Positions 1-11,149 of a stretch of 64,000 nt of DNA are shown piece by piece. The notes under the pieces were generated by a model, which was given only the letters and a program-made list of their open reading frames with translations, was not told the origin of the DNA and did no database searches. Each line of letters begins with the position of its first letter. Positions within the stretch are counted from its first letter, which is position 1. Origin of the DNA: Lucinisca nassula (lineage: Eukaryota; Mollusca; Bivalvia; Lucinida; Lucinidae); assembly GCA_963580285.1 (NCBI GenBank), contig OY757010.1:214428138-214492137 (forward strand). The letters are read 5' to 3'. The position numbers and the translations under genes are program-made.

Positions 1-199
1 TTAAGTAAAAATTGTAATATCTTTATATATTTTGCTTTCAACACAGATTGTGGGTGCTCGTTAGAATCGCCTCAATGAGGCGGGTCTGTCTATGTTTTTG
101 AACAAAAGGCAAATAATGTATACCCCCATAAATCCCATTTGCCTCTATATAAAGTGGGGTTTAGAGGGGTCTTAGTTTCACGGACTTGTTATTGTGATG
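1..199 (-). repeat. HP-A type II MITE, inverted and incomplete at the window edge
   Basis: The half-palindrome TGTGGGTGCTCGTTAGAA..CGCCTCAATGAGGCG is visible near position 50. It is followed by the type II arm (CCCC...GGGGTTTAG...) and the terminal stretch 'cggacttgttattgtgatg'. This matches the better copies at 23694 and 52814 in reverse orientation. No coding sequence is seen. Confidence 0.7.
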
Positions 200-462
200 T
201 GCATAATGCTTCCACGCAGAGCTGAAACCAACCGCACAGGAATACTGGAAACCCGCATAAAGTTTCTCAGAAACTGCCCTGGAAGCGTGGTGGGAGTTGG
301 ACCGTCCATGCATATCAACCATATTGGTTTAATTGGATGGCAGGGTTTGGGATGCAATTTAACCCCAATGCCGAGGCAAAGTCCCACCAAAAGGATGTCT
401 CGTTTAAAATGACCTCTAAAGTGTTGACGGAGACGTTAAACCGCGAATCAAACAAACAAAAC
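198..462 (+). mobile_element. SINE-2 copy, diverged
   Basis: It shares with the copy at 611-910 the blocks CATAATGCTTCCACGCAGAGC, GGACCGTCCATGC and the 3' tail GTTGACGGAGACGTTAAAC followed by CAAACAAA. Many substitutions make this an old copy. Confidence 0.75.
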
Positions 463-597
463 CTGGGCCTCGGTGTTCAGTCCAATAAAGCAATGTAGCG
501 CATCATAAAATCACGCCTGTTCAAATGCAGTTATATTGAGGAAACTGCAACAATAACAAAGAAAGGGGAAAAAAATATGATAAATACAGTGTTTTTC

Positions 598-923
598 ATA
601 CTTCTGTTCTCCGCCCCCGCCCATAGGGGCTTGAAGAAATATATGGGCTGCATGATGCTTCCGCGCAGAGCTGAATCCGTCCAGCACACTAGTACTGGTA
701 AACGGCTTGGAGGATCTAAGCCTGTCCAGGAACCGCGGTGCGAGGCGGACCGTCCATGCTAATAAACCCTATCGGTTTCATTGGGCGACAGGGCTTGAGA
801 TGTCATTTCATCTCACTGTCGGGTAAAAGTCCCACAAAATTGGAAGCAACGTCTCAAAAATGACCTTTACAGTGTTGACGGGGACGTTAAACCTCAAATC
901 AAACAAACAAATACTTCTGTTCT
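598..923 (+). mobile_element. SINE-2 copy with intact target-site duplication
   Basis: The body (611-910) begins CCGCCCCCGCCCATAGGGGC and ends with GTTGACGGGGACGTTAAAC plus a CAAA-repeat tail. It is flanked by the 13-bp direct repeat ATACTTCTGTTCT at 598-610 and 911-923, which shows retroposition. No clear A and B box pair is visible, so the head is not an obvious tRNA. At least 13 copies occur in the window. It appears to be a SINE-like retroposon dependent on LINE machinery. Confidence 0.85.
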
Positions 924-1060
924 AGACATAGATTCTTGGTACTTGTTAGAACCGACTCGTCGCGGAGGTTCTAACGATTACCCAAAATCTATGTTTTGAT
1001 AAGAAATAAGAAAAATAATGTTTACCTATGTAAAACCAAATTTTATAGAATTGAAGTGTT
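912..1060 (+). repeat. HP-A MITE fragment
   Basis: A decayed HP-A core is recognisable (TTAGAACCGACTCGTCGCGGAGGTTCTAACG) with the flanking block CATAGATTCTTGG and AAATAAGAAAAATAATG. The outer arms are missing. The following 1061-1221 is AT-rich with poly-T and no recognisable feature. Confidence 0.6.
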
Positions 1061-1221
1061 CTTTTTTTTCTTTTTATTTTTTTTTTGCATGGATGGGGGT
1101 GCAAAATACCGTGATAAAAATACACACCCTATCGAATTGAGCTCCCATTGAGTTCCCTTTTATACACTAAATTCGAGTTTTACAGTAGTTAACATTACTT
1201 TCCTTAGATTTTTTCTAAAAT

Positions 1222-1330
1222 GTAGAATATGGGTGTTCGTTATAGAACCAACTGCCATGGCGGAGGCGACCCTAACATGTACCCACAATCTATATTTTAG
1301 AGCAGAAATAGGAGACCTTTCCCAATTTTT
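1222..1330 (+). repeat. HP-A MITE core fragment
   Basis: A diverged palindrome (TATAGAACCAACTGCC ... GGCGGAGGCGACCCTAACA) is followed by TACCCACAATCTATATTTTAG and the AGCAGAAATAGG block of the family. 1331-1444 is AT-rich. Confidence 0.55.
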
Positions 1331-1444
1331 CAGCATAAAAGTTTCGCTTTTCCTTTTTTGTTTTGTATTTTATTATTATTTTTTTAATTATTATTTTATT
1401 TATTTTGCGCTTATATAGGCATGATTTCGCAATGCAGTCGCCAC

Positions 1445-1697
1445 CACATGAAAGAGTCCGTGAAATGAAGACCCCCCAAAACCCCTCTTCATATAAAAAG
1501 AACTGGGGTTTCTGGGGGTACACATTATTTTTCTTATTTCTGCGTCGTCAAGACATAGGTTGCCGGTACTCGTTAGAACCGCCACAGCCTATGTTTTGAG
1601 CATGTTTAAGAAAAATATCACGGATTTTCATCAGAGAAGTAGCCATTTTGGAGATATGAAAAATGTACTTATGTCGCACGGACAAGTTATCATAATG
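1445..1697 (+). repeat. HP-A type II MITE
   Basis: The left arm is CACATGAAAGAGTCCGTGAA, with the CCCCCCAAAACCCC/GGGGTTT hairpin in the arm. The half core CTCGTTAGAACCGCC is present, and the right arm ends GTCGCACGGACAAGTTATC. Part of the central palindrome is deleted. Confidence 0.75.
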
Positions 1698-1846
1698 GCC
1701 CTTGTCTCGCGACGGCATGACACCTTGGCGAAACGCTCCTTAGTGCAAAGCCCATGAGCCGCAAAAATAGCGTAACGCCTCGGCACATCAGTCACTGGTC
1801 CAAACACGTCCGAGGAAGTAATTTTGGGCTCAGGATTTCTCTTTTA

Positions 1847-2186
1847 TATCACGAAAACACGCCTATATAATTTTTACCCCCATGAACCCCACTTTTATAA
1901 AGTAAAACTGGGGTTTACAGGGATATACCTTATTTGTCTTATTTCTGCTCTAAAATATAGGTTGTGGGTACTCATTAGAACCGCCTCGATGAGGCGGTTC
2001 TAACGAATACTCACAAGCTATATTGTGGGCACTCGTTAGAACCGCCTCGATGAGGCGGTTCTAACGAATACTCACAAGCTATATTTCGAACAGAAATGAT
2101 AAAAATATCACGATTTTTCATCTTAAATTATTTGTTTTATCGGCGGTAAAGTTTATAATATATTTGATAGGCGTGTTTTCGTAATG
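1847..2186 (+). repeat. HP-A type I MITE with duplicated core palindrome
   Basis: Terminal inverted repeats are ATCACGAAAACACGCCTATA (left) and ATAGGCGTGTTTTCGTAATG (right). The central palindrome GTTAGAACCGCCTCGATGAGG is present twice in tandem (about 1975-2030 and 2035-2090). Other complete copies carry it once. Confidence 0.88.
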
Positions 2187-2777
2187 ATGCCTATGCTCGG
2201 GTTATATGAAATGCTGCTGCTGCTGCTGAGTGGGTGAGGGACATCTCAGACGCTATCAAAAATTAAATTGAGAGGGACGGGCAATTCACATTCACTTAAA
2301 CTGCTAGTCTATTGGCCCCTGCAGTGCCAGCGGGGCGTGACTTGACACATTTGCTTTGGGTATGAAGCGTTCTGATTGGCGAGGAATTTTGTTCGAATAA
2401 ACACAGCGCTTGACAACTGGGCGTGACTTAAAGCTTTCTAAAGTTTTTTGTCTGAATGGACAGGCTTTTTATAAAAAAAAAAGATAATATAGAAAGAAGG
2501 ACATTATTCATTTATATTTTAAACATGCGTCTTTATAAATAAATAAACAGACAAACAAAAAACAAACATACAAACAAACATACAAACAAACAAACAACCA
2601 AATAAATAAATAAATAAATTAATAAATAAATAAAACGATAGTAATGAATTCCAATACTACTTCTTCTACTACTACTACTACTAATAATAATAATAATATT
2701 TATAATATATTTTTTCTTGACTAAAGACGTATCTTAGTTTTATGCCCTCATGTATGTATTTATTTCAGCATTCTTTA
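2187..2777. other. Non-coding, AT-rich, with simple repeats
   Basis: No exon or recognisable transposon is seen. It contains a CTG run near 2216-2230, an AAAC/AAAT-rich tract at about 2525-2640, and ACT/AAT trinucleotide runs at about 2655-2705. Confidence 0.6.
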
Positions 2778-3113
2778 TTTCTTTTGAATAGCCTGCGGCC
2801 CGATAGCTCAGTAGTCTGATGCGCGTCTAATTGGTGATCAGGAGGACGGGTGTTCGATACTTGCCGGGTTCGGCAACATTCTTTCGTGGAGATTGATCAT
2901 GAAATCTTTTCTACGGCCATTCTCTCACTTCCTCTGATTCAAGAAGGGCAGACGCAGTTTCTGGCGAGATGTGCACTGTACTGGTTAACCGCTTACGTAT
3001 AAGCATGCCCAGGAAAAGTGTGAATAGGTAACCTGGCCGGCTCAAAAATGATCTCAAATAGTGTTGACTGGACCGTTAAACTCCGATACAAACAAACAAT
3101 TTTCTTTTGAATA
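2778..3113 (+). mobile_element. SINE-1 (tRNA-headed), full length with TSD
   Basis: The body is 2791-3100. The head carries an A-box-like TAGCTCAGTAGTCTGATG and a B-box-like GGTGTTCGATACTT, as expected of an RNA polymerase III internal promoter derived from a tRNA. It ends GTTGACTGGACCGTTAAAC followed by a CAAA tail. It is flanked by the 13-bp repeat TTTCTTTTGAATA (2778-2790 and 3101-3113). The copy at 49019 is 5'-truncated. The body shares internal and 3' blocks with SINE-2. Confidence 0.9.
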
Positions 3114-3179
3114 AGAATCAAACTGTAAACGAGGGCGTTACAACCTTGATGCAAGGAATCCGGTAACTGCATCTTTCTT

Positions 3180-3785
3180 TCTTTTGTATAACGGGCTCAA
3201 AACATAGATTTAGGATGTGGGCACTCATTAGGACCGTCTTGGTTAGGCGGTTCTAACGTGTACATCTGTTTTGAGCAAAAGTAATAAAGAAATAATGTTT
3301 ATTCCCACAAACCGTGTTGGGGGGAAAAAATTTCAGACTCGTGCTTGCAAAATTTGTTCGTTCCTTTGTTGAATAATCTTTTCTTTCTTGCATTCTTTCT
3401 ATCATTTTTTCTTTCTATTCAAACATCATATATTCGTTTATTTACTAATTTTGGCATTCATTCGTTCTTATTTTATTTTCTTTCAATATAAGTAAACTTT
3501 TGTTGACTTGGATGGAAAACCAAAATGCACAGAAGCTAGTAAATACTTTTTCTTTTTTCATCCTTTCTATTTTTCCTGTCTTTCTCTCGTATAACGGCTA
3601 AAACCTAGATTGTGGGTGCTCATTAGAACCGACTCAACGAGGCAGTTTTTTAGTGTATCACAATCAATGCTTTTGATCAGAACTAAAAAAAATAATCTTT
3701 GTTCCTGTGAACCCCACTTTTACTTTATCATAGTGGGGCTCTAGCGGCAAAATTGCATAGCCATGTTTCCGTGATGCTTTCAGTC
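3180..3785 (+). repeat. Two HP-A MITE fragments with pyrimidine-rich spacer
   Basis: Decayed HP-A cores lie at about 3195-3310 (GGCGGTTCTAACGTGTACA) and 3600-3785 (GTGGGTGCTCATTAGAACC). Between them are TTTC-rich simple repeats. No coding sequence is seen. Confidence 0.55.
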
Positions 3786-4689
3786 ATCTTATTTCTTTCT
3801 TTCTTTCTACCATCATACAATATTGTTGACGAGGATGCGGAACTTAAAAGAATGAGGCATGTTTACTTTCTTTCTTTCTGTTTCTTTCTTTCTTATTTGC
3901 TTGGTTATAATCTAAAATAAAGAAATAAATAGACAGGTAATGGTGATCTCTGTGCGTGTAATGATCATGGACAGCCTAAGGCAATCTGTGTATTCTTACT
4001 TGAAGATGTTTTGTCGCACTACACCTGCCTATGATAAAAAAAAATGATAACACGGATAAATGACATTTTATTAATTTAATCGTCAATAGAATATAAAATT
4101 AAATTTGTAATGTTTAAGACCTGTTTAATTACATATTGAGTTCAAACCCTTTCCATATCAGCAACAGAAAATTGATTCATATTCATGAGCGAGGTGAGGT
4201 ATGTGCGGTAAATAGTTATTGTGTAATTATCATTCACCCAAATATCAAAGTTAATCAATTTGATTATTTATTTGTCCTAAGTGATATATTCTATCATATA
4301 AACATTAAAAACAACTTAAATGACTTTAAATAGGCCAGCTATAGGTTGATATGGGTAATTTTCAGGTGGATTTGGGTAAATACAGTGGATTTGGGTAAAT
4401 ACAGTGGATTTGGGTAGATTTGGGTTTTGCGACTCACCCGCTAATCCGTGGACAGTCAAATGTCCAATAATGTCCAATATCACAAGCTATTTTTGTCAGT
4501 TTTAGGGCCTTTTTTGGGAAGTTTTAAGCGCTAAAAAGCCCCTAAATTCAGACTTTTAAGCCCTTAATACATGTTGGACACAAGTTGGACACAAAAAAGC
4601 GCATAATCTTAGACAAAAACCCATAATCTTGGACAAAATTAGAGTATAATCCCAGACAATTTTAGCCCATAAACCTTCTAGCCCCTAAA
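3786..4689. other. Non-coding region with simple repeats
   Basis: Contains TTTC microsatellite patches (about 3800-3895) and a short tandem array of an ~18-bp unit, CAGTGGATTTGGGTAAATA, at about 4371-4425. I see no exon or known transposon. Confidence 0.5.
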
Positions 4690-5598
4690 CCCTCGATGTT
4701 GGTCCGTCCGTCCGTCTGTCCGTCCGTTAACATTTTGGTTAAAGTTTTGGGTCAAAGTTTCTAGGAGATTGTATCTTCTGAACCGTTTGATAGATTTAGT
4801 TGATACTTACACTGAAGTTACATACTGGTCTAAAGATTTCATTGATGCATGTCCCACCCCCCACAGTGACCTTGATGTCAAGGTCACAGACTTAGAAATT
4901 TTACATTTGGTTAAAGTTTTGCGTCAAAGTTTCTGAGAGATTGTCTCTTCTGAACCCTTTGATAGATTTAGTTGATACTTACACTGAAGTTACATACTGG
5001 TCTTAAGATTTCATTGATGCATGTCCTACCCCCACAGTGACCTTGAGGTCAAGGACACATACTTTGAAATTTTACATTTGGTAAGTTTTATGGCAAAATT
5101 TATAGATGCCCGTTTGTTCTAAACTCTAAGACAAATTCAGTTGATACTTGCATCAGTGTACCAGTTCCTACATTTCGTGATGTATGTCCCTTCCCCCACC
5201 CAGGGTGACCTTGCTCTCAAGGTCACGGACTTAGAAATTTTACATTTGGTTCATGTTTTATGACAAAGTTTATAGATGCCTGTATGTTCTAAACTCTAAG
5301 ACAAATTCAGTTGATACTTGCATCGATGTTTCATAACAGTCCAAAGATTTCATTGATGCATAACCCACCCTGCTGCTTCGGTAACATTGATACCCCCACT
5401 CCTTCAGTAACTTTGATGCCCTCACTCCCTTGGTCCATTTAGAAATTTTATGCTTAGTTTAGCTTTTGCAAGCACATTTATAGATTCTTATAGCTTCTTG
5501 ACATCTTCATTCATATTACATACAAGCTTGAAAGCTATATCAGAGTATGGACCTGGCAGGGGGTATACGTGACCCACTGGTCGCTTTCTCTAGTAGGA
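4690..5598 (+). mobile_element. HEL element, about four ~170-bp core units
   Basis: It starts with a GTCCGTCCGTCCGTC tract. Core units follow, each holding a 'tctgaaccgtttgatagatttagttgatac' type block and TGACCTTGA.GTCAAGG. It ends with the short hairpin GACC-CACT-GGTC followed by GCTTTCTCTAGT. The 3' end resembles the element ending at 32407 (hairpin plus TTTTTCTAGTT). No protein is encoded. Interpreted as a non-autonomous Helentron/pearl-like element. Confidence 0.6.
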
Positions 5599-7880
5599 TA
5601 GGCAGTTGTCAGTCGTCGTCTGTCGTCCGTCGTCTGCGTCAACACTTTCAAACGACATCTCCTCTGAAACCACCGGGCCAATTTTGCCTAAATTTCAACT
5701 GTAGTATCCCTGGGCTCAGGGATTGAAAGTTTGTGTTTTTAGCTCACCTGAGCCGAAGGCTTCGAGGGAGCTATTGTGATCGGTCATACGTCCGTCATCG
5801 TCGTCGATCCGGATGTCCGTCCACAATTCTTTTAAACGACATCTCCTCATAAACCACTGAACAGATTTTGACCAAACTTGGCAGAAATGATCTTTGGATG
5901 GTCCTCTCTGAAAGTTGTTCAAAGAATTCCATTCCATGCAGAACTCTGGTTGCCATGGCAACAAAAGGGGAAAATAAGAAAAAAAAAATTTAAAAATCTT
6001 CTTCTCTGAAACCGCAAGGCCCAGGTCTTTGATATTTGGTATGAAGGTTCATCTAGTCGACCTCTACCAAGATTGTTCAAGTTACAGCCCTGGGGCCAAA
6101 AATGTCCCCGCGCCAGGGCCCACTGGTTTTACATAGGCTTATATAGGGAAATCCTTTGAAAATCTTCTTGTCTGAAACCAGCAGGCCCAGGTCTCTGATA
6201 TTTGGTATGAAGCTTCATCTAGTGGACTGCTATGAAGATTGTTCAAATTACAACCCTGGGGCCAAAAATGGCCCCACACGGGGGCCCACTGGTTTTACAT
6301 AGGCTTATATATGGAAAACCTTTTAAAATCTTCTTGTCTGAAACCAGAAGGCCCAGGTCTTTGATATTTGGTATGAAGCTTCATCTAGTAGACCTTTACC
6401 AAGATTGTTCATATTATTGCCCTGAGGCCAAAAATGGCCCCACCCCGGGGCCCACTGGTTTTACATAGGCTTATATAGGGAAAACCTTCAAAAATCTTCT
6501 TGTCTGAAACCAGAAGGAACAGGTCTTTGATATTTAGTATGAATCTTCTTCTAGTGGACCTCTACCAAGATTGTTCAAATTATAGCCCTGGGGCCAAAAA
6601 TGCCCCTGCACCGGGGCCCACTGGTTTCACATAGGCACATAGGGAAAATCTTTAAAAAACTTCTTCTCTGAAACTGCAAGGCCCAGGTTTTTGATATTTG
6701 GTATGAAGCTTCATATAGTGGACCTCTACCAAGATTGTTCAAATTATAGCCTTGGTGCAAAAAATGCCCCAGCACCGGGGCCCACAGGTTTTACATAGGG
6801 AAATCCTTTGAAAATCTTCTTGTCTGAAACCAGGAGGCCCAGGTCTTTGATATTTGGTATGAAGCTTCATCTAGTTGACCGCTACAAAGATTGTTCAAAT
6901 TATAGCCCTGGGGCCAAAAATGGCCCCACATGGGGGCCCACTGTTTTTACATAGGCTTATATACGGAAAATCTTTAAAAATCTTCTAACCTGAAACCAGA
7001 AGGCCCAGGTCTTTGATATTTGGTATGAAGCTTCATCTAGAGGACCTCTACCAAGGTTGCTCAAATTATAGCCCTGTGGCTAAAAATGCCCCGCGCCGGT
7101 ACTCACTGGTTTTATGCAGGCTTATGAAAGGGAAAACCTTTAAAAATCTTCTTGTCTGAAACCAGAAGGCCCAGGTCTTTGATATTTAGTATGAAGCTTC
7201 ATCTAGTTGATCTCTACCAAGATTGTTCAAATTATAGCCCTGTGGCCAAAAATGCCCCCGCCCCGGGGCCCACTGCTTTTACGTAGGCTTATATAGGGAA
7301 ATCCTTTGAAAATCTTCTTGCCGGAAACCAGATGGCTCAGGTCTTTGATATTTGGTATGAAGCTTCATCTAGTGGACTGCTATGAAGATTGTTGAAATTA
7401 TAGCCTTGGGGCCAATAGTGGCCTCACATGGGGGCCCACTGGTTTTACATAGGCTTATATAGGGATCAAAAATCTTTAAAAATCTTCTTGTCTGAAACCA
7501 GAAGGCCCAGGTCTTTGATATTTGATATGAAGCTTCATCTAGCTGACCTCTAAAACGATTGTTCAAATTATAGCCCTGGGTCCAAAAATACCCCCGTGTA
7601 GGGGCCCACTGGTTTAATGCAGGCTTATGATAGGGAATTCTTTAAAAATCTTCTTGTCTGAAACCAAAAGGCACAGGTCGTTGATATAATTAGTATGAAG
7701 CTTCATCTAGTTGACCTCTACAAAGATTGTTCAAATTATAGCCCTGGGACCAAAAATGGCCCCACGGCGGGGCCCACTTGCTTTACATAGACATATTAGG
7801 GAAATACCTTTAAAGTCTTGTCTCAAACAGGACACTGGGGCAAGTGCAAAACTCTTAGCTCTTAGCTCAGGTGAGCGATA

Positions 7881-9178
7881 TACGAGGGTAGGCTGAAAAG
7901 TTCTGAGCCTGACCAAGATCCAATGGTTTGTCCATGCTGAAAGTGCCTTATTTTTCAACATAGTCTCCCTTCCTATCCACACACTTCCTCCAGCGATGCT
8001 GGAGTCCTTGGATCAAATGGTATAGAAGGTCTCATCTTGGTCCCTGAAAAACTCCTCCACAGCAGCTATCACCTCCTCGTCTGACCGATACTGTTGCCCA
8101 GCCAAGTGCTTTTCAATGTTTGGAAACAGGAAATAATCTGATGGAGCTAGATCAGGTGAATATGGAGGGTGATCGACAAGTGTGAAGCTACAGTCATGCA
8201 CAGCAGCCATTGCGACAACAGATTTATGAGCAGGCGCATTGTCCTGATGGAACAAGACCCCTTTTGTCAATGTTCCGGGTCGTTTAGCCTTAATTGCTTT
8301 TCGCAATTGTTTTAACAGATCTGCATAATACTCCCCATTAATTGATCTGTCCTTTTGAAGGTAATCTATGAATATTATACCCTTGGCATCCCAGAACACT
8401 GATGCCATCACCTTCCCTGCAGAGTAGACGACCTTTGCCTTCTTTGGAGGGGTTGAGCAAGGGGGCTTCCATTGCATGGATTGTCTTTTGGTCTCTGGTT
8501 CAAAGTGATGAACCCAACACTCATCCTGAGTGACAAAACGGTCAAGAAAACCATCTTGGTCTGCTTCAGAAATAGCCAAGTTGGCTTGTGACAGGTTCAG
8601 TCTGGTCAACTTTTGGTCAGGAGTCAAAAGCCGTGGTATCCATCTGGCGGAAACCTTCGACATTCCTAATTCACTTTGTAGAATGTTCTCTACTTGTTCA
8701 CAGGAGATGCCAACAGTGTTAGCGAACTGATTCACAGTTAAACGCCTGTCATCCATAACAGCCCAGTGCACTTGGCTGATGGTTTCCTCAGTTGTTGCCG
8801 TTGTGGGTCGTCCACACCCGTCATCATCTTCAAGGCTGTCCTTGCCCATCTTAAAATTTGCTGCCCACCTTTTCACGGTTGCATACGAAGGAGCATCATC
8901 CCCTAATGTAGCAACCATATCGGCATGAATATCATTAGGAGCTAACCCCTTTTTATGGAGTTACATGATGACACCACGATGCCAGATTTTGTTCATTTTC
9001 TCAAAAACTTGCTAGTACCAATTTTCAAAGTCTAGAATTTCTACGTTATTGCAGGTAAACTTGAACTCATTTGAGTCATATCAAGTAATAAAGGTTTGGA
9101 TTTAATGAATACAAAATTTCATGGCTGTTCGATGCCTGCTTCTTGGTCAGGCTTAGAACTTTTCAGCCTACCCTCGTA
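7881..9178 (-). mobile_element. Mariner-family DNA transposon, copy 1
   Basis: Terminal inverted repeats begin CGAGGGTAGGCTGAAAAGTT and are flanked by TA on both sides (7881-7882 and 9177-9178), as expected for Tc1/mariner. About 1.29 kb lies between the TAs. It contains a near-complete but broken transposase on the minus strand. It is inserted in a HEL element. Confidence 0.93.
7948..8996 (-). pseudogene. Mariner transposase, broken (copy 1)
   Basis: The encoded enzyme would cut and paste the transposon at TA sites. A 301-residue open stretch (8013-8918) contains an HTH region, the first catalytic Asp in TQDECWVHH, the second in HQDNAPAH and the third in PDLAPSD. There are 34 residues between the second and third, giving the DD34D signature. 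The natural start is probably the ATG at 8994-8996 (MNKIWHRGV...). A TAA stop at 8961-8963 interrupts codon 12. Near the C-terminus a one-base deletion relative to copy 2 shifts the frame about 25 residues before the family end. All three catalytic residues survive, but the gene cannot give a full product as read. It is about 78% or more similar to copy 2 by eye. Confidence 0.92.
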
Positions 9179-9203
9179 GGACCATCATGGTCCTCTTGTT
9201 TAT

Positions 9204-10783
9204 GAAAATCGACTCTTTAGTTTGGTTGCTATGGCAACTTAGAGTTTCCATAGACTTATAATGGGGAAAATTGAAAAATGGCATTTACTGCCAAGTCATT
9301 GCAGATATTTTGACAAAACTTTATAGAAATGTTCCGTGAATAAACTTCTCTCAGCCATATGCTTTTATGCCAACATGGGGTCCTCCAAGTTGTGCCAGGG
9401 CCATGCCCCACCCCCTCCACTTCATAAAAGGCCATATAACTCAAAAAAACATTCAGATCCCCACCCCTAAACCATATATATTCTTGTTCTTTATGATAAG
9501 ACACATTCAGTGACACCAACCTGGGGGTCCCCAGGGATACGCTGGGGTCATGCCCCACCCCCCCCCCCCCCCCTCCATTTCATAAAAGGCCCAATATCTC
9601 GGAAACCTTACAGATCCCCACCCCTAAACCATATATATATTCTTGTTCCTTAGGAAGAGATGCATTCATTGACACCAACATGGGCATATCCGGGGGTGCG
9701 CCGGGGCCTTGCCCCACCCCTCCACTTCACAAAAGGCCATATATCTCAGAAACCATTCAGATCCCCACCCCTAAACCATATATATTCTTTTCCTTTTGAT
9801 AAGACGCATTCAGTGACACCAACTTGGGGGTCCCCTTGGATGCGCCGGGGTCATGCCCTACCCCCTCCATTTCATAAAAGGCCCAATATCTCGGAAACCC
9901 TACAGATCCCCACCCCTTAACCATATATATTCCTGATGAAGAAAAGCATTCATTAACACCAACCTTGGGGTCTCCCTGGGTACGCTAGGGCATTGCCCCA
10001 CCCCTCCTCTTCACAAAAGGCCATATTTCTCAGAAACCATTCAGATCCCCAACCCTAAACCATATATATTCTTGTTCCTTATGATAAGAAGCATTCAGTG
10101 ATATCAACCTGGGGGTCCCCTGGGATGTGTCGGGGCCTTGCCCCACACCTTCATTTCATAAAAGGCCCAATATCTCGGAAACCTTACAGATCTTTACCCC
10201 TAAATCATACATATTGTTGTTCCTTGTGATAAGAGTCATTCATTGACACCAACCTGGGGGGTCTCCCGGGTCTAGCCAGAGCCTTGCCCCACCTTTTCAC
10301 TTCACAAAAGGCCATATGTCTCAGAAACTGTTCAGAGCTCCACCCCTAAACCATATATATTCATCTTCCTACTTATTCCTTAACAATAGCACACCAACTT
10401 GGGGAGTCCACAGGGGCCATTCCTCCCCTCTCCACTTCTTGGGCTTTCCCGGGATCCATAGGGCAAGCCCCAACCCCTCCACTGCTTATATTTCCAGCAT
10501 ACAGATCTACTGCTAAACTATATTATATTCTTGTTCCTTATGATAAGACGCATTTAGTGATACCAACCAGGGCTCCATTGGGTCCATGCCCCACTCCCTC
10601 TACTTCATAAAACACGTATTGTTTCAGATACTGAATCCACATGGTTGCTCATTTGGATATGGGGGTTCGTTTTGGAGACTTTATAATTGGTAGAGTAAAA
10701 TGATATCATGTTAAAATACATGGCTGCCATTGGGCAGTGCAGCCTGAGCTCTGGTGAGCATTGTGGCCCATAGGCCTCTTGTT
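9204..10783 (+). mobile_element. HEL element remnant with ~140-bp core repeats
   Basis: It opens with GGTTGCTATGGCAAC and TTCCATAGACTTATAATGGGG, shared with the element at 46083. It then contains about nine units with GACACCAACCTGGGGGTCCC, CATAAAAGGCC and TATCTCGGAAACC...CAGATCCCCACCCCTAA. It ends GGTGAGCATTG, hairpin GGCC-CATA-GGCC, then TCTTGTTAAC. A poly-C run lies at about 9558-9574. The 5' hairpin end is missing. No gene is seen. Confidence 0.6.
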
Positions 10784-10955
10784 AACACTTGTATCTGAAA
10801 AGTAGGTCTGGTCACTAGACGTATTAGGTATTGTAAGACACTACCAATTATAACATGCAGTTGTTTGACTCCCTTTATTAGGTTACTAGAATGACTGATT
10901 GCTGTATAAATTGAAGTTTCACTATCTGTGGCATAATTTGTTCATGTCTTTCCAG
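10784..10955 (+). other. Intron end upstream of GPSM2-like exon
   Basis: Low-complexity unique-looking sequence ending in the splice acceptor TTCATGTCTTTCCAG at 10955. No upstream exon of this gene was found between 1 and 10955. Confidence 0.6.
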
Positions 10956-11149
10956 CACATACACCAGAAGCCAATGAGTTTTTAGACATGATAGCTGGCA
11001 TTCAAGGTTCCCGGATGAATGACCAGCGGGCAAACCTGCCACAATTCCCAGGGCTCAACTCACAAGCTGTAATTAATCAGTATCTCAGATCTAGAATAGA
11101 TGAAGATGTGCCGGATGATAACTTCTTTGAGATGTTAATGAGATGTCAG
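10956..11149 (+). CDS. GPSM2: GPSM2/LGN/Pins-like GoLoco exon (penultimate coding exon)
   Basis: Internal coding exon with phase 1 entry (acceptor TTTCCAG before 10956) and phase 0 exit (CAG/gtaagt at 11149/11150). It encodes 64 complete codons. The first GoLoco motif reads EFLDMIAGIQGSRMNDQR. The first half of a second motif (DDNFFEMLMRCQ) runs to the exon end and is completed by the exon at 15941. GoLoco motifs bind GDP-bound Galpha-i/o, and the Asp-Gln-Arg triad supplies the arginine that reaches into the nucleotide site. In this family N-terminal TPRs bind NuMA/Mud or Inscuteable and the GoLoco tail anchors the complex at the cell cortex for spindle orientation. The TPR exons are not in the window. 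Decayed tandem copies of the 3' part of this exon follow. AGS3/GPSM1 cannot be excluded, and many invertebrates have a single LGN/AGS3 gene. Confidence 0.9.

Larger units (their letters stand above)
5599..9203 (+). mobile_element. HEL element, ~165-bp core repeated about 12 times, hosting a mariner
   Basis: A truncated related piece (5599-5738) precedes the start AGCTCACCTGAGCCGAAGGC at 5739, which can form a 5' hairpin. The core at about 6000-7855 is roughly 12 units, each containing TCTGAAACCAGAAGGCCCAG and GGTATGAAGCTTCATCTAG. The 3' end is CAGGTGAGCGATATA, then the hairpin GGACCATCATGGTCC, then TCTTGTTT. A mariner (7881-9178) sits at a TA immediately before this hairpin. Removing it recreates the 3' end of the element at 46083-47696. 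Long open frames through the core are shadows of the repeat. Confidence 0.7.

Noticed and set aside
2797..2890. True tRNA gene
   Set aside because: A and B box matches are present, but the cloverleaf is not complete and the unit is a SINE head with a target-site duplication.
6003..7855. Open frames through the HEL tandem core as a repeat protein gene
   Set aside because: They occur in several frames on both strands, drift in phase with each unit and lack conserved coding features; the tandem DNA repeat explains them.
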